A stretch of DNA of 64,000 nt from Clavulina sp. PMI_390. Its lineage: Eukaryota > Basidiomycota > Agaricomycetes > Cantharellales > Hydnaceae. The translations under genes were made by a program, and so were the position numbers. The stretch is taken from positions 214,231 through 278,230 of the forward strand of contig WIDE01000034.1 in NCBI GenBank assembly GCA_015039315.1, given 5' to 3'. This document shows positions 37,977 through 49,872 of the stretch, one piece after another (positions within the stretch are counted from its first letter, which is position 1; each line of letters opens with the position of its first letter). The notes beneath the pieces were generated by a model. That model was not told the origin of the DNA. It searched no databases and was given only the letters and a program-made list of their open reading frames with translations.

Positions 37977-39717
37977 CTACCGGGCCCACGCTGGTACATC
38001 CTCATCGTCAAGATCCATTTCGTCTTCCTCATCGTTGGCAGCGTTCGCTCTTCCGTCGCTGTCGTCCTCGCCGCCTCCGTACGACGACAATCCTACGCCA
38101 GCGCGCCCGCGAATAGGCGAGCTGTCGAAATACAAGGCATTGTCCTCGACGTAGACCGTATGGTCCACTTTTTCAGGTGAGCCTTGTTCATGTAGCTCTG
38201 CGAATGACTTCCGACTGTGGATCCGGCGACTACTTGGTCCCGGAACATTCGGATGAGAGGTGTTGGAGTGGGAAGGCACTGAAAAAGTACCCCGTGCAGC
38301 CAAGTTCCGAGAGACCTTATGTTGCGTTGGAGGAGTGGATGGGGCATGTGGTGTCGTTGCTGCACTGGGTGTCCTATTTGGAGTGTGTGGCCGAGAGCGC
38401 GATGCCAGCGATAAGTCGTCGAGCGATATCTGGGGCCCTGGAGTGTGTGCTTGTTTACGAGAAGCCTCCAGGACCACGTTTGCTTGGGACCCGCGCGAGG
38501 ATGCATCTGATTGCGATTCTGAATCAGACTCTGAAGCCGCGCCATCAAGCCGCGCGCCTTGAGGCCCACCGCTCGAAGAAGGCTCCGCATGTTCTTGGGG
38601 AGATTCGGAACGGGCCCAAGACGGCTCTTGCTCATCGTCGGACTCGGAGTCCTGGCCACTCGGGGCTTTTCGGTGAAGAGTCGTAGACGCAGCTGATGGC
38701 AGTTGCGCGGACGAAACTTCGATTCCAACACGGATGCCGTACATTTGGAATTGAGGCATAAGCTACAATGGGTGCGCGTGGTAATTCATGGCTGAATCAA
38801 GTAGGTGGATGTACGTGATGGGAACTAACCTTGTCAATGAACGACTGCGCGACTGAATTATTTTTATCAAGTCGCAGGGCCTGCTCAAAGTGTTCTTTAG
38901 CCGCTCTTAAATGGTTTACGCTGAGCGGGGTGGCTGGGGTTCTCGTTTGATAAAGTAGGGCTTGGCTGAGAGTGTTCTGTGAGCTACCTAGGAATCATTG
39001 TATGTTAGTGTTTTTTGGGGGTAGCTCAACAAAGCGATGAATAGGCAGAAGATGTAACTAACCGACTTCTTGGGCCAGATAGAGAGAAATCAGACCGCCG
39101 TATGTTTGGAGAGTAGATGAGTCGAAGAATGGATAGGTTGTCAGATACCTGAGTGTGGTATTAGCCATGTCCATTATATGGAGTTCATCAGGTAAGGGGG
39201 CTGACTCTTCAACAAGATAATCACGAGCAACCTGATGCTCTCCGGCAGTAATCCAAATTAGTAGGAGCTCCTTCATAGCCTCCACGCGCTGGTGGTCACA
39301 ATGTTGTGATTTTCAAGCGCACTGATCGTTGGGGTTGTAGATCTCAAAAATGCTTACATGCGCCTTGCTTTCCAGTATCACTGCTTTTAGATACTGAACC
39401 TTTTTGGACGAACTCGACGGTCCAGCATGCAGTTCATGGGTCTCTGATTCTTCTGCAAGAATAGCAAGTCCAAGCTTCCAGATGTCCACCCAATAGATTT
39501 CTCGACATCTAGCAAGCACAGAGAAAGCGGCCTTTGCCCTCAAAAAGTCTCCTCGTTGGATACATAGGTGGACGATGTCGTTGAGTCGTCGAATGTGGAA
39601 TTTTCGAGCAGATTGGTGAGCCTTCAGCCGAGAAGAAGATGAGGAAGAGGAAGGTTTCGATGATGGGATCGAGAAGACTGGTGGATTAAGAAAGAGATCA
39701 TCACGACGGCCTGGCAT
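37977..39717 (-). CDS. Rrn11-like RNA polymerase I core-factor subunit
   Basis: Minus-strand exons: 39717 to about 39359, a second ending 39063 or so, a TPR-like exon about 38989-38830, and the last 38762-37977. Key blocks: RKFHIRRLNDIVHLCIQRGD, FLRAKAAFSVLARCREI, WVDIWKLGLAILAE, then VEAMKELLLIWITAGEHQVA, TLQTYGGLISLYLAQE and LRAAKEHFEQALRLDKNNSV. This order matches the Rrn11 family, which is part of the core factor that recruits RNA polymerase I to rDNA promoters. The last exon adds an acidic, Ser-rich tail ending DLDDEDVPAWAR. The start is uncertain: the frame is open upstream of the chosen ATG (39715-39717), and an extra 5' exon is likely. The assignment is by pattern and is moderate. Confidence 0.6.
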
Positions 39718-40222
39718 AGACTGGTGGGCACTCGATTGTGCAAGGTGCTGGGCTTGGCCCAAGGCGGCTGGCCCGGGACACCCCGGAGCAGCTCCGAACG
39801 TGACGACACTTTCCGTACGCAGATGATAAAACGCTTGGACCCTTCGAAAGCTTGCTGAGGTTTACAAAATTATATCAAATACACCAGTCAAGGGATCATG
39901 CAAGGCTGATCTGCCCTTTGGAACACGCTGCAAGGGCTTCACTCACATTACTAGCGAAAAAGCGACAAGCCGCCCTCATCCCCAAAGTTCTTACAAGACA
40001 AGACAGACGCCCACTTACGACTCTTCAATCCTTGAGCAAACCACCTTGCACAACTCTGTCCCCAATTATATTAAGCATTGACGTGATACTTGATGAAACC
40101 ATGCTCCCCACCTGATTGACGCGCGTTCTGAGGTTGTCTATAAAGTGTATTGTAGCTAATTTATCCTGATAGAGCACTAGCATACAACCAAGACCCAAAG
40201 GCGCATCTTTGGGACAGTGGAC
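39718..40222. other. Divergent upstream region
   Basis: About 500 nt between the Rrn11-like gene (minus) and the first orphan-family gene (plus). It probably contains an unrecognised 5' exon of the former (a frame stays open to about 39850). Confidence 0.4.
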
Positions 40223-41155
40223 ATGGACAACCTCAAATACTGTACGTGCGATGTTCCTGGACTGCTATATATGTTCGCAATGAGACCTATTGACTCATGT
40301 GTTGTTCATCGCTGAATATCGTAGTCTATTATCAAGTGGTTGAAGACGGCCTCGCCCGAACATCCCAACAATCTTTCGATAATCGTGATACATCAATTGG
40401 GAGGGTCGTCGCTACTCGATTCTTCCCGCCAACCGTGAAAACGTTCAAAGCCAGCCTTTGGGCTTTGGAGGGGATTCGGCCCTCTCGCGTCATCTCCTTC
40501 AAGCTTACTTCAGAGAGCCCAGAGGAAGGGTCAGAGGACACAGTAGCCCTGGCTATTGGGGATCCTGATGCCCCCGGCGCATACCCTCAATCACCTTTCA
40601 TTATCCTAGTAACTCGTCTAGAGGATGGCGTGGCAGACGTTGCAATATCTCCTGGTTCGTCTGATCAAGCATTGTCGTCAGACTGTCCGCAGGGCTGGGC
40701 GGTATGTACTTTGAAAACGACCTGGACTTGTCACTGTAAGTGGGGAGCAGTCACTTCGTTGTCGTCGCGCTCGAGCTCCATAATAATGTTCACCATGTCT
40801 GTGCCATTCATGTACCAGTACGAAAAGTAACAGGGTTCCGCGTTGGCCATCCAGGCGCGAGTATCATCCCAAGAGCAAGTTATTTCTACGCCAAGGTGAA
40901 ACGACCTGAAGTCTACTTGCTCGATTATGATGGAAATCCTCGTAAGATTCGACACTAGACGCTTGGACTTGAGGGACACTATACTGACTGTTTCTTTGTA
41001 GACAGGCATGTCCAGGTTCTATTACCAGCTGAACGTTTGGTCGGATGTGAGTTTATTGTCGTGCATCTCTCACTGAACTGTGCTAAAATCTTGTGTTTTC
41101 AGATCTTCTTCTCACCGATATAGAGGTCCTTATCCCTGGCGCCGAGAGCTCATAA
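40223..41155 (+). CDS. Orphan tandem family, copy 1
   Basis: Exon 1 is short (MDNLKY then T) and splices in phase 1 to FYYQVVEDGLARTSQQSF. Core motifs follow: IGRVVATRFFPPTVKTFKAS, LEGIRPSRVISFKLTSES, APGAYPQSPFIILVTRLEDG, VADVAISPGS and CPQGWA. Later exons give PRASYFYAKVKRPEVYLLDY, then HVQVLLPAERLVG and LLLTDIEVLIPGAESS before the TAA at 41153-41155. No signal peptide, membrane segment or known domain was seen, and no function can be given. At least six relatives lie within 23 kb. This copy has no visible defect and is the best reference for the family. Confidence 0.7.
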
Positions 41156-42284
41156 GTACCTTGGGCCCCACAATCGGCCCATGGCACAGTCGAATTATAT
41201 GACGTTTGATAGTCCACCGAGACATAATTGTTGGAGATGGCCAGCGCCGCCTCCCACATCACCTTCTTCAAAGCAGCCACCATGCCACGGAATTTGTCAA
41301 TAATCAAGAGAAATTCGCTAAATGTGAAACTCGCTTGTGTTTTCTGGCCGTTCGATCGCGTAGCGGAGAGCTCATTGTGTGGAAAGTGGAGTATCACAAT
41401 GCGCCTTCACCGTACGTATCAAGGCGAGCGTAGGCTGTTGAGACAAGGACAATATGGGAGCTCAACATCCAATACACACGGAAGGGATTATTTTAGTGTT
41501 TCAGCCTTGATAATGAGCCAGACTCCAATGATGGATAAGCGGTGATCTTTCCTGCACCCATGTATGCACATCATAAATTGTCGCGAGTTTGGAGAACCGC
41601 AGCACCAGCGAGATAGCCTTTATGCCAGCTTGGATATATTATATCGTCATGAGGTTGCAGAGTCGCCAGTCAAAACGAGAGGATGCAACTCGTCTGGAGG
41701 TGTCACATCCAAGGTGGAGTGACAATTGCTTCGAGAGACCATCTCGCGTGCCTAGGCTGTTTCGCACCAGACCCACATGCACAAACGCCTGAAACATTGG
41801 AGTGAGAGTGTTTTCGCCGCACGATCGAAGGGTGGATGGCTGGTCAAGTCCCTGCACTGACACGTGACAATTTGTCCACGCCCCGCAGTTGCAGCGACGA
41901 CCAACATCAAAATCAATCCCGACCTCGAGACTCTGTGAATTCTTATCGCAAGCGATCGAAATGATGTTGAAATTGTGATAATGCTCGGGAATATCTATGG
42001 ATCCTCTCATCAGGCCAAGCCCAAAATACGCGAAGTTCCTTGACTCCTATAGTTAATGATCAATGAAGCGTCGTCGTCTGGCGTGTGCCCCATCATCTGC
42101 GTTGCTCCTATCCTAAACATCGCTAATCAGCGGATTTCCGCCCAAGCCCTTAGCACGCGAGGGTTCTGAGGTATATAGTCTGATAGGTTAATCGCCGACC
42201 TCCGTCTCCCTGCTGGCTTTTCTTCTTGTTAACTGACTCCAACTTCCTTCGTCTCTACTCCATTCGTTCTTTTATTCTATCTTC
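41156..42284. other. Region with uncertain minus-strand ORFs and a promoter
   Basis: Two minus-strand ORFs (41083-41397 and 41639-42010) read plausibly as protein (the second has a Cys-rich block CNCGAWTNC), but they have no convincing joint or start. The right part is the promoter of the DUF7223-like gene. Confidence 0.35.
42168..42179 (+). promoter_or_regulatory. TATA-like element shared by the two DUF7223-like genes
   Basis: GAGGTATATAGT lies about 105-115 bp before the start codon of the first secreted paralogue. The same 12 bases occur at 45396-45407 before the second. Confidence 0.6.
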
Positions 42285-44494
42285 ATGGCTAGGCTGAGCT
42301 CTGCCATACTTTCGCTCTCTCCAATCCTCCTCCTAGCAACACTCCACGCGAACGCATTCAATGACTGGAATGAAGCTTGCGTGCAGGGGTACTGCACCTA
42401 CGAAAGTGGTGATGGTGTAAACACCATGTTCCACACTCTGGCATTGGTGCGTCTCATAAATGAAAAAGACAAAGCCTTGCCTTTGACTGACTCTTGGTAT
42501 CCATTTGCTGCAATGGCCATGTCCTATTGCGACCCACTCCGACAGGTCGGCTCCAATGACACTATCTCCGATCTGACCTCCGCTGCTGGCTGGACCATCT
42601 CGGGTTGCATAGCGAACTCCTCTGATCCACAGACTGTTCAGGCTAGCTGCGACCGCAATGCTTCGAACGCTCAACATTGCGACCACGTTCTCGCTGGAAC
42701 TCCTATTCACAAAATTGTTCGCTTGCCTGACTCCTGTGGCAGTGGACCATTCGCACATGTCGCCTCATGGACCCAAGTCAATAGCACAGATCCCTCCGTG
42801 GACCTTCACACGCTCTCTTTCGACTACGCTTTCACCGACATTCCTGCTGGGTATGAGTCCTCTATCTTCTTTCTATACATCTAGTGGTCTCATGCAGCTT
42901 GTCCGTTTACAGGAACAGTACTGTATCCTTCTCCATCCATTCGTCCACTGTACCGAGCTCTCTGAATGCACGAGACGTTTACGAGGCATCCCAGTCACGA
43001 AAGCGCTCTTATCCCCGCCGGGAGCTGGCTCCTAGCAATACCCTTGCCGATTTCTCGCATGTCCTGGTGGATCGCTTTTCGGACAGTGACACTCTCACTA
43101 CTGCCAAAATCGACTTCCAGCCCAACAAGGCGATCACTGTGGTGAACGAGGCTATCACATGTGGGAATGTGAAGGAAAGCCTCGTGTTAACTGTCAACCC
43201 CAGCCTCCATGCGACAGTCAACACCACCTTCTCTGTACGTACATCACTCCGGGGATATTTCAGGCAATCCGTAGTCTGACTTCCCAATAGATTTCTGGGA
43301 CCATTTTCCCTCCAGAAATCACTGGGGCAGCACTGACTGCTACGATGGACAGTGACCTGCACGCTGACGCTACCATCAATGCCGCTCTCCAGGTAAGCTT
43401 TTCTCCTCTACACTCTACCACGCCCGCGTGTTAAATTTCATATAAAAAATATAGGGCTCAATCACTGCCAGCACCTCCATATTCACTTTGGCTCTGCCCG
43501 GCTTTGATATCCCCGGTATTTTCTCACTTGGCCCCAAGCTCGACATCACTGCAGGGGCAACGTTCACGACTGGCGTTTCACTGGTTTCAAACGTGACCGT
43601 TGATCACAATCTGCAAGGGCTTCTGCTCAAGTTCCCCCCAAGCACTGGAGGCTCCTCAGTCGCCACTAGCACTCCCACTCACAGCGGTTAGTTGCACTGT
43701 GACTCTCCTCGATGATACCTCTGTATCTCGTCTGAATGTGTTTTCTAGATCTTCATCTTTCCATGGATCCCTCTGGTACTGCACTCGGTGATATCCGATT
43801 CGATCTCACTCCCAAGTCAGTTCATATTCTCTCTCTTCGCATCCTGAGTAGTGGACTGATAGCTGCTGGTGCTATAGGATATCCTTTGGAATCAGCGCCT
43901 TGGCTGACCTTGTGGATACCGAAGTTCGTCTATCAACAAGCGGCGTCACGAACCAAATCTTACCTATTACCTTATTAGATCTTCCTCTCCAACGATTTCT
44001 TTGCCGACCTCCATGGGACTGTCACTGCGACCGAGAAGGTGACGACTAGTAGCTCAGGAACCAACACTACGGCTCCCAGCTTCTCTGGTGATGTCAACCT
44101 GAGTCTTGGCACAACCCTCACCGCAGGCGCCACCGCAAAGTTCTTCAGCTTGTTTGATGCTACCGATAAGGTCACTCTTCTCAGCAAGACCATTGATGTC
44201 TTTGATGTAAGTTTACGTCTCTTTTCTGTTACCTTCCCACGAGTCTTTCGGTTTCCTGACACATTGTGCTTCCTCATCGCCTCTCTACAGAAAACATTCA
44301 CGCCCTCCCTTCGCCGTCGCATCTCTAATGCCTTCTCCAGCTCGGGCTCACACGGCAGAAGCGATGCAGGAGCACTTCACACCGTCCGTGTTCTCACGGG
44401 TGCTGGTGCACGCATCCACGACGCACCCAAGGCTCGTGCACTCAGTTGCTCGATCACCGACAACCTCAGTTCCACCCTATCAGTTGCGATCTGA
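42285..44494 (+). CDS. Secreted DUF7223-like protein, copy 1
   Basis: The N-terminus MARLSSAILSLSPILLLATL with A-N-A before FNDWNEACVQGYC is a good signal peptide. Exons then give YESGDGVNTMFHTLAL, VGSNDTISDLTSAAGW, CDHVLAGTP, a dibasic cluster RKRSYPRRELAP, DFQPNKAITVVNEAITCG, LALPGFDIPGIFSLGPKLD and FSLFDATDKVTLLSKTIDVF, ending DNLSSTLSVAI. The LPGFxxPGIFxLGP block and the beta-rich, Asn-glycosylation-rich make-up match secreted Agaricomycete proteins annotated DUF7029/DUF7223; their function is unknown. About nine introns are inferred. Dibasic sites suggest Kex2-type processing. A paralogue follows 1 kb downstream on the same strand. Confidence 0.7.
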
Positions 44495-45501
44495 GATGAG
44501 TTCTCCCTGCTATTGGAGGACTCCTTCGAGATCTTACCCACCCGTCCTCTCCCTCTTTCGTTCGTTGTTTTGGCAATCTCTGCCTATTGGACATTCCCTC
44601 CTTATGTGCCCTTTCGTTCGTTCAAAATTAATTGATAGTGTAATTTATGCCATTTTGTATTGTAATCTGAGTGAAGGTCAAGTTCCTGTGCCTACAGGTA
44701 TCCATCACTTTGCGCGCTGTAGCCATGTAGATGCTTTCCATCCAGTAAGCTCTTCTGATCGGCTCCGTGCTCCGGCCTCAGTAGCGACATGCGCGTTCAA
44801 GCCTCAACGGTGAGGTGTAATTACCCATCAGTTGACACAAGACCAGGTCAGTTGTATGTATGGCATCAACTTTGCCTTGGCTGACAAGTTGACATGGTGG
44901 TCTCCGGAGCCAGTTGCCAGACTTGGGGCCCTGGCAGGGAGTCATAACGATTACGTGTCCAGACTACAGTTGGAATGACAAAAGTAAGGAACGAGGCGCA
45001 GATGCTGTCCCACTTTAGCGAACTCGTTGCTGCTCGGGAAGCCGTCAACGGTGTCCATAGCTGGGCGTCAGATTACAGAGAAGCACATCGTCCCAAGTTA
45101 CCGTGGATAGGTGAATGAGTTGTAGGTAGGGGACTGTTGTCGACGACGTTGCTGATGACAGCTTGTCTTCTTGGCGCCGCACGCGCCGAAGCCCACTGTC
45201 ATACAGTCATCCCCTCAGAGTGAATTGACTCGTCTTTCGCCGATCGGTAATGGAATGGCCTGACGAGGTGTTAAAAATCCCCGCCGGAAAGAGCAGATGA
45301 CTTGTTGTCGTTCTGCCACGATGTTCCATCACACCGGTTGCCTTGATCCCCCGACGGGCTTCCTCGATCAGCGGCCTGCTCTTGGCGATCGTGTGGAGGT
45401 ATATAGTTAGACAGGTGATTGTATTTTCACCCCCCTAGTGCTGGCACTCCGTTGACCCACCTTTCGTTCACCTTGGCCCACTTCTTCATTTCTTCGTTCT
45501 C
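44495..45501. other. Intergenic between the two secreted paralogues
   Basis: About 1 kb with no supported gene. The right end carries the shared TATA-like element; GATCAGCGG-like sequence is also found before both genes. Confidence 0.5.
45396..45407 (+). promoter_or_regulatory. TATA-like element, second copy
   Basis: GAGGTATATAGT about 100 bp before the ATG at 45502, identical to the element at 42168-42179, so the promoter was duplicated with the gene. Confidence 0.6.
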
Positions 45502-47893
45502 ATGGCTAGGCTGGGTACTGCCGTTTTATCTTTATCTCCTATTTTCTTCTGGGCCGCTCTCCAAGTCAGTGCTTTCAATGACTGGAACACCCCCTGCGTC
45601 AACGGGTCTTGCACGTACGAGAGTGGTGATGGGGTGAACACCCTGTACCAAACCCTCGCACTGGTGAGTCCAAAAAAAAATTCTCCTCGATTATTTGTTT
45701 GTGCTGACCACTTGATGAATGATTGCGTATGAAATGTCCTAGACCGGCTCGAATAATTCGCTGTCCGATATTACACCTGCTGCTGGCTGGTCTATCTCGG
45801 GTTGTGCAGCGAACTCATCAGCTCCTCAGACCATTCTGGTCAGCTGCGATCGTAGCTCGAACGGCTCGCAATACTGCAGCCATGTCCTCTCTGGCACCCC
45901 GGTCAACAAGCTCATTCGCATGCCTGACTCTTGTGGAAGTGGGCCGTTTGCGCGCGTCGTTTCCTGGAACCAGACCAGTAGCACCTCTGCGAACGTAGAG
46001 ACGTACGCATGCTCTTTCGACTATGATTTCACACAGATCCCTGCTAGGTGAGCATCACGATTTTCCACTTGAAGTGAATCTGTCCAATCTTAGCATACTA
46101 ATTGTCGGATCTTGACTTGAAGCAATGGCAACGTCTCATTTGCCATCCATGGATCCTCGGCACCAAGCTCATTGAATGCTCGGGACGTGCACTATGCCGC
46201 CAACACTCGCAGGCGTTCGTACCCTCGTCGAGGGCTAGCTCCAACCAATGCCCTTGCGGACTTTGTTCATCCTCGTGATCAAGTCAACATCCTTTCTGCC
46301 GTCAAGATTGATCTCCAGCCGAACAAGGCTATCACCATCGTGGATGAGAGCATCCAGTGTGGCAAGGTCAAGGAAACTCTCCTTTTGACGGTCAACCCAA
46401 AGCTCACTGCACAGCTGAACACACTCTTTTCGGTTAATCCCTTTCTTCATCTTGTTCCCAATAGTGATCAGTACGCTAATACCCCCGGGATATCTATAGC
46501 TTTCCGGTTCCATTATTCCTCCCTCAGTTAGCGGCGTAGCTTTGACCGCTCAATTGGACAGCGACCTTCAAGCCAATGCGAACGTCGTCGCTGACTTGAC
46601 CGTGAGTTTTGTCGCTCCCTTTCCCTGGTTAGACTTACCATTACTCACACTGCACCTCCCTATGATGAATAATAGGGCTCATTCACCAGCCCCAGCATCC
46701 CATTGTTGAGTTTGGCCCTCCCAGGCTTGGACATCCCAGGGATCCTCACCTTGGGACCCAAACTTGCAGTTGACGCCGTTGCGACCATCTCTACTGATGT
46801 CTCGTTGGAATCGAGCGTCAACGTTGATCTCAACGTCAAAGCACTGGAGCTCAATTTCCCACAAAGCGCCGGTAAATCTTCGATTGGCTCCAACGCCCCT
46901 ACTAGCAGCAGTGAGTACTCTATCGTACAATCAACTTTCCTCATCCGATTCTCACCAATCCGCCCTCTTTAGATCTCAAACTCTCGATTGACTCGTCGGG
47001 CAAAGCAGTCGGTGACGTTAAGCTCGATCTTGCCTCCACGTAAGCGATAAAACACACATTCCATTATCCCACTGTCATTTCTCATTGGCTCCTGCAATAT
47101 AGGGTGTCCTTTGGGATCAATGTTCTCGGCAACCTCGTCAATTCCGAGGTTCGTCTATTCATCAACCTGAGTTGTTATCGATAGACTGACTCTATCTATA
47201 TAGATCTTCCTCACCAGTGATTTCTTTGCTGATCTCCACGGATCCCTGTCCGCCACGAAAAACTCCAACTCCAACTCCAAGAACAAGAGCAAGAACACTA
47301 CGAATAACAAAGGAAACAATCAGAAGAATTCTACAATGACCCACTCGGGGAATCACAACACTACGTCGAGCAATATTGGTAACCACAATAAGAACTCGAC
47401 GGTCAGCAACATGGGAAATCACAACAAGAACACGACTGTCAGTAATTCGGGCAATCACAACAAGAACTCGACGACCAGCCATAAAGGGAATGGGAAAAAC
47501 AGCACCAGCTCGATCGACTTGTCTGGAGAGATTTCGCTCGATCTCGGTACGGACATTGTTGCGGGTGCCACGGCAAAGTTCTTCAACTTGTTCGATACTT
47601 CCGACAAGATCACGCTCCTGAGCAAGACGATCACGGTGTTTGACGTGCGTTGGTCGTCCCTTGCGTCTGATACGAGGTAGTACTGACGCTTGATGGTATG
47701 CATTGTTCTTCAACAGAAAACCTTCAAGTCTTCGGTGCGTCGTCGTGTCCCTGGCCGCGCGGCGCGTCCTCGTGTCTGGAAGGCTGCAAGCACTGTGCTC
47801 CGAAGTGCTCCTCAGGCTCGTGCCTCAGCGGCCCCGTCCTCCAAATCCCTCAACTGTGCAGTTGATACGCCCGCTTTCTCGGTCGCGATCTGA
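45502..47893 (+). CDS. Secreted DUF7223-like protein, copy 2, with Asn-rich repeat insert
   Basis: Signal peptide MARLGTAVLSLSPIFFWAAL, then FNDWNTPCVNGSCTYESGDG, parallel to copy 1 throughout: TLAL/TGSNNSLSDITPAAGW, CSHVLSGTPVNKL, RRRSYPRRGLAPTNALADF, DLQPNKAITIVDESIQCG, LALPGLDIPGILTLGPKL, FNLFDTSDKITLLSKTITVF and the end AFSVAI. Exon junctions match those of copy 1. The difference is an insert of about 80 residues after DFFADLHGSLSATK, rich in Asn/Lys/Ser/Thr and containing 12-residue repeats (GNHNKNSTVSNM type) full of N-glycosylation sequons. The C-terminal tail is Arg/Ala-rich. Function unknown; probably a secreted or wall protein. Confidence 0.7.
47348..47485 (+). repeat. Coding minisatellite, 36-nt units
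   Basis: Units GNHNTTSSNI (10 codons), GNHNKNSTVSNM, GNHNKNTTVSNS and GNHNKNSTTSHK run in tandem, flanked by GNNQKNST and GNGKNSTSS remnants. Each full unit has one NST/NTT sequon. It is absent from the sister gene. Confidence 0.85.
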
Positions 47894-48340
47894 TATGGAC
47901 CCTACTGTAGCCAATACTCTGAATTTCTTCCTGAGCGGATTGCTCCGGTTTTTTTTGTCAAGCCGTTTTTTCCTTCTAGTGTTTGTTCGTCCTTTGATTT
48001 TGGACTTTTGGACTTTGGACTTCAGGCTTCGGACATGAAATTTTTCTCTTTTTGGTCAAGACCAATTCGTTCGCTGATGTAGCTTTTTTGGGTCGTGAAA
48101 TGGTAAAACCTACTCTCGTATGCGTGGGGCAAAACTTGAAACTACCTCGGCTGTTAAATTGTGAGCTTGACGCCAGTCCCAAAACCTCCCCAATGGGGCA
48201 GCAATACTCAGTGTCGTATGGAATGACGAAGGTCACATGCCAGTGACGAAGTACCGATCCTTAAGCTTTGCTTCGATCAACTATCATCTCAGCTGCTCCT
48301 ACCATCGCCAGGTCACACCACTAGCTCAAATTTTCTAGCA
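47894..48340. other. Intergenic, no gene seen
   Basis: 3' region of the secreted paralogue, with a short TGGACTT-rich run at about 47999-48035, and the promoter of orphan-family copy 2. Confidence 0.5.
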
Positions 48341-49170
48341 ATGACCTCTTCTAGCGATGAACCTCCGTTGAAATATTGTGAGGATGGTTGTCTATCCATT
48401 TATCAAACCATCCGCCTATTTACTGTATTCATACAAGTTTACTATCGCGTATTTTACGATGGTCTCGCGGTCATATCGAAGAATGCTGATCCCACGGTCT
48501 TTGAAGACCAGTCGCTCGGACGTGTGCTTGATAGTCGAATCTTCCCCAAGAATGCTGGTACTCTCAAACGCGCAGTTGCGCAGCTTGAGCAGATCCACCT
48601 CAGCAGATTCGCGTCACTCAAGCTAACTCCCGAGAGCGATCCTGCGAGCGAATCTTCTCCTCTCACTACAGCGGACGCTTCTGCTCCTGGTGCCTCTCGG
48701 GATCGACCATTAACGATCATCTTATCCAAGGTCACGGACGGAATATCAGATCTCGTGATCTCACAAGACGATCCAACTAAAGCTGTGTACAGCGAAAAGC
48801 CCGGTGGCTGGCTAACAATAGCAGCACCTACTACGATACACGGTGAGTCAGGGTGATCATCAGCACACGTTAGATTTACCATACGAGCTCTCTTTTTTCT
48901 CATAGTCTATCAACAAGACCCATCGAACTCGGCCAGAGCATTGGAATCGGAGAGAAAGATTGTCACTTCAGAAATTGTCCACTATAAACCAGTAACCGAG
49001 GTTTACGTCACCGGATTTGGACCAAGTAAGCAATTTTTTTTACCGCTGTGGCTATACTTTTCATACCCTTGATCAGGTTTTGATTGATATGGTGAACTGA
49101 AAAAATCAATCTCCCCACAGTGGTCATGTACCAAGTGCTTATTCCACGAGATCGTGCATGTGGATGTTAG
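48341..49170 (+). CDS. Orphan tandem family, copy 2
   Basis: Exon 1 MTSSSDEPPLKY splices in phase 1 to FYYRVFYDGLAVISKN. The core continues LGRVLDSRIFPKNAGTLKRA, LEQIHLSRFASLKLTPES, SAPGASRDRPLTIILSKVTD, ISDLVISQDD and GGWLTIAAP. Further exons give VYQQDPSNSARALESERK, EIVHYKPVTEVYVTGFGP and MYQVLIPRDRACGC with a TAG at 49168-49170; another splice before this stop is possible. No domain was recognised and no defect seen. Confidence 0.65.
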
Positions 49171-49872
49171 TGATGAACCTTCTCCTCCTCCTTCGCTTAT
49201 TGCTCACGAAATATTGCCTGGTAGATGTAGTTAGGAGATGTACGTTCACTTATAGCGCTATTATCATGTCTCGTTCTCGTACTCATTCGGAAAATACCTA
49301 TCAGTGTTTCCCTGATGCATATTTGGCTTCCTTGTCTACAGGATCGCCTACACTTCGACGCCAGCTAGTGTTTCGGGATGATAGCTGAGCATACGTCACG
49401 ATTCGATTTCCGATGCCCCAGGCGGATTGGATGCAACCTCTATGCCAAGCTCTTCATACTGTTGAAATAAGATGTTCGGATTAGTCAGCGACATCGCGAA
49501 GATTCTAGCATTTACTATAGGTCGAGTCACGGACTAACGGAAAAGTGTAGAACTTTCTAGTAATATAGTATTTTGTGTATATAAGGACCTTTGGTCCAGT
49601 AGTTAACATTTTGTTGTAGCAATCCTATCAGAAGTCTACCTAAAGAAATCCCAACACATACTATATACATGAGGGGCTGAATAGCTAGTGATCGCTTCTA
49701 TGCTGGTAGATTAGCAGTCGTAATGGCATATCCTACATGGTTCCATTTGTATGTAGGAGGGTCACACCGACACACACGTGACGCTTTCCCACTTCCCAGC
49801 TCGTACCATCTCAACCTCTGACAACGTCAAAGATATCTCCAAATAATGCTAACGACAGGTCATTACAGAAAT
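49171..49872. other. Intergenic, AT-rich
   Basis: No supported gene. AT-rich with TATA-like runs near 49560-49582. Confidence 0.45.

Noticed and set aside
41083..42010. Two minus-strand ORFs behind family copy 1
   Set aside because: They overlap the last exon of copy 1 on the other strand and cannot be joined through good splice sites.
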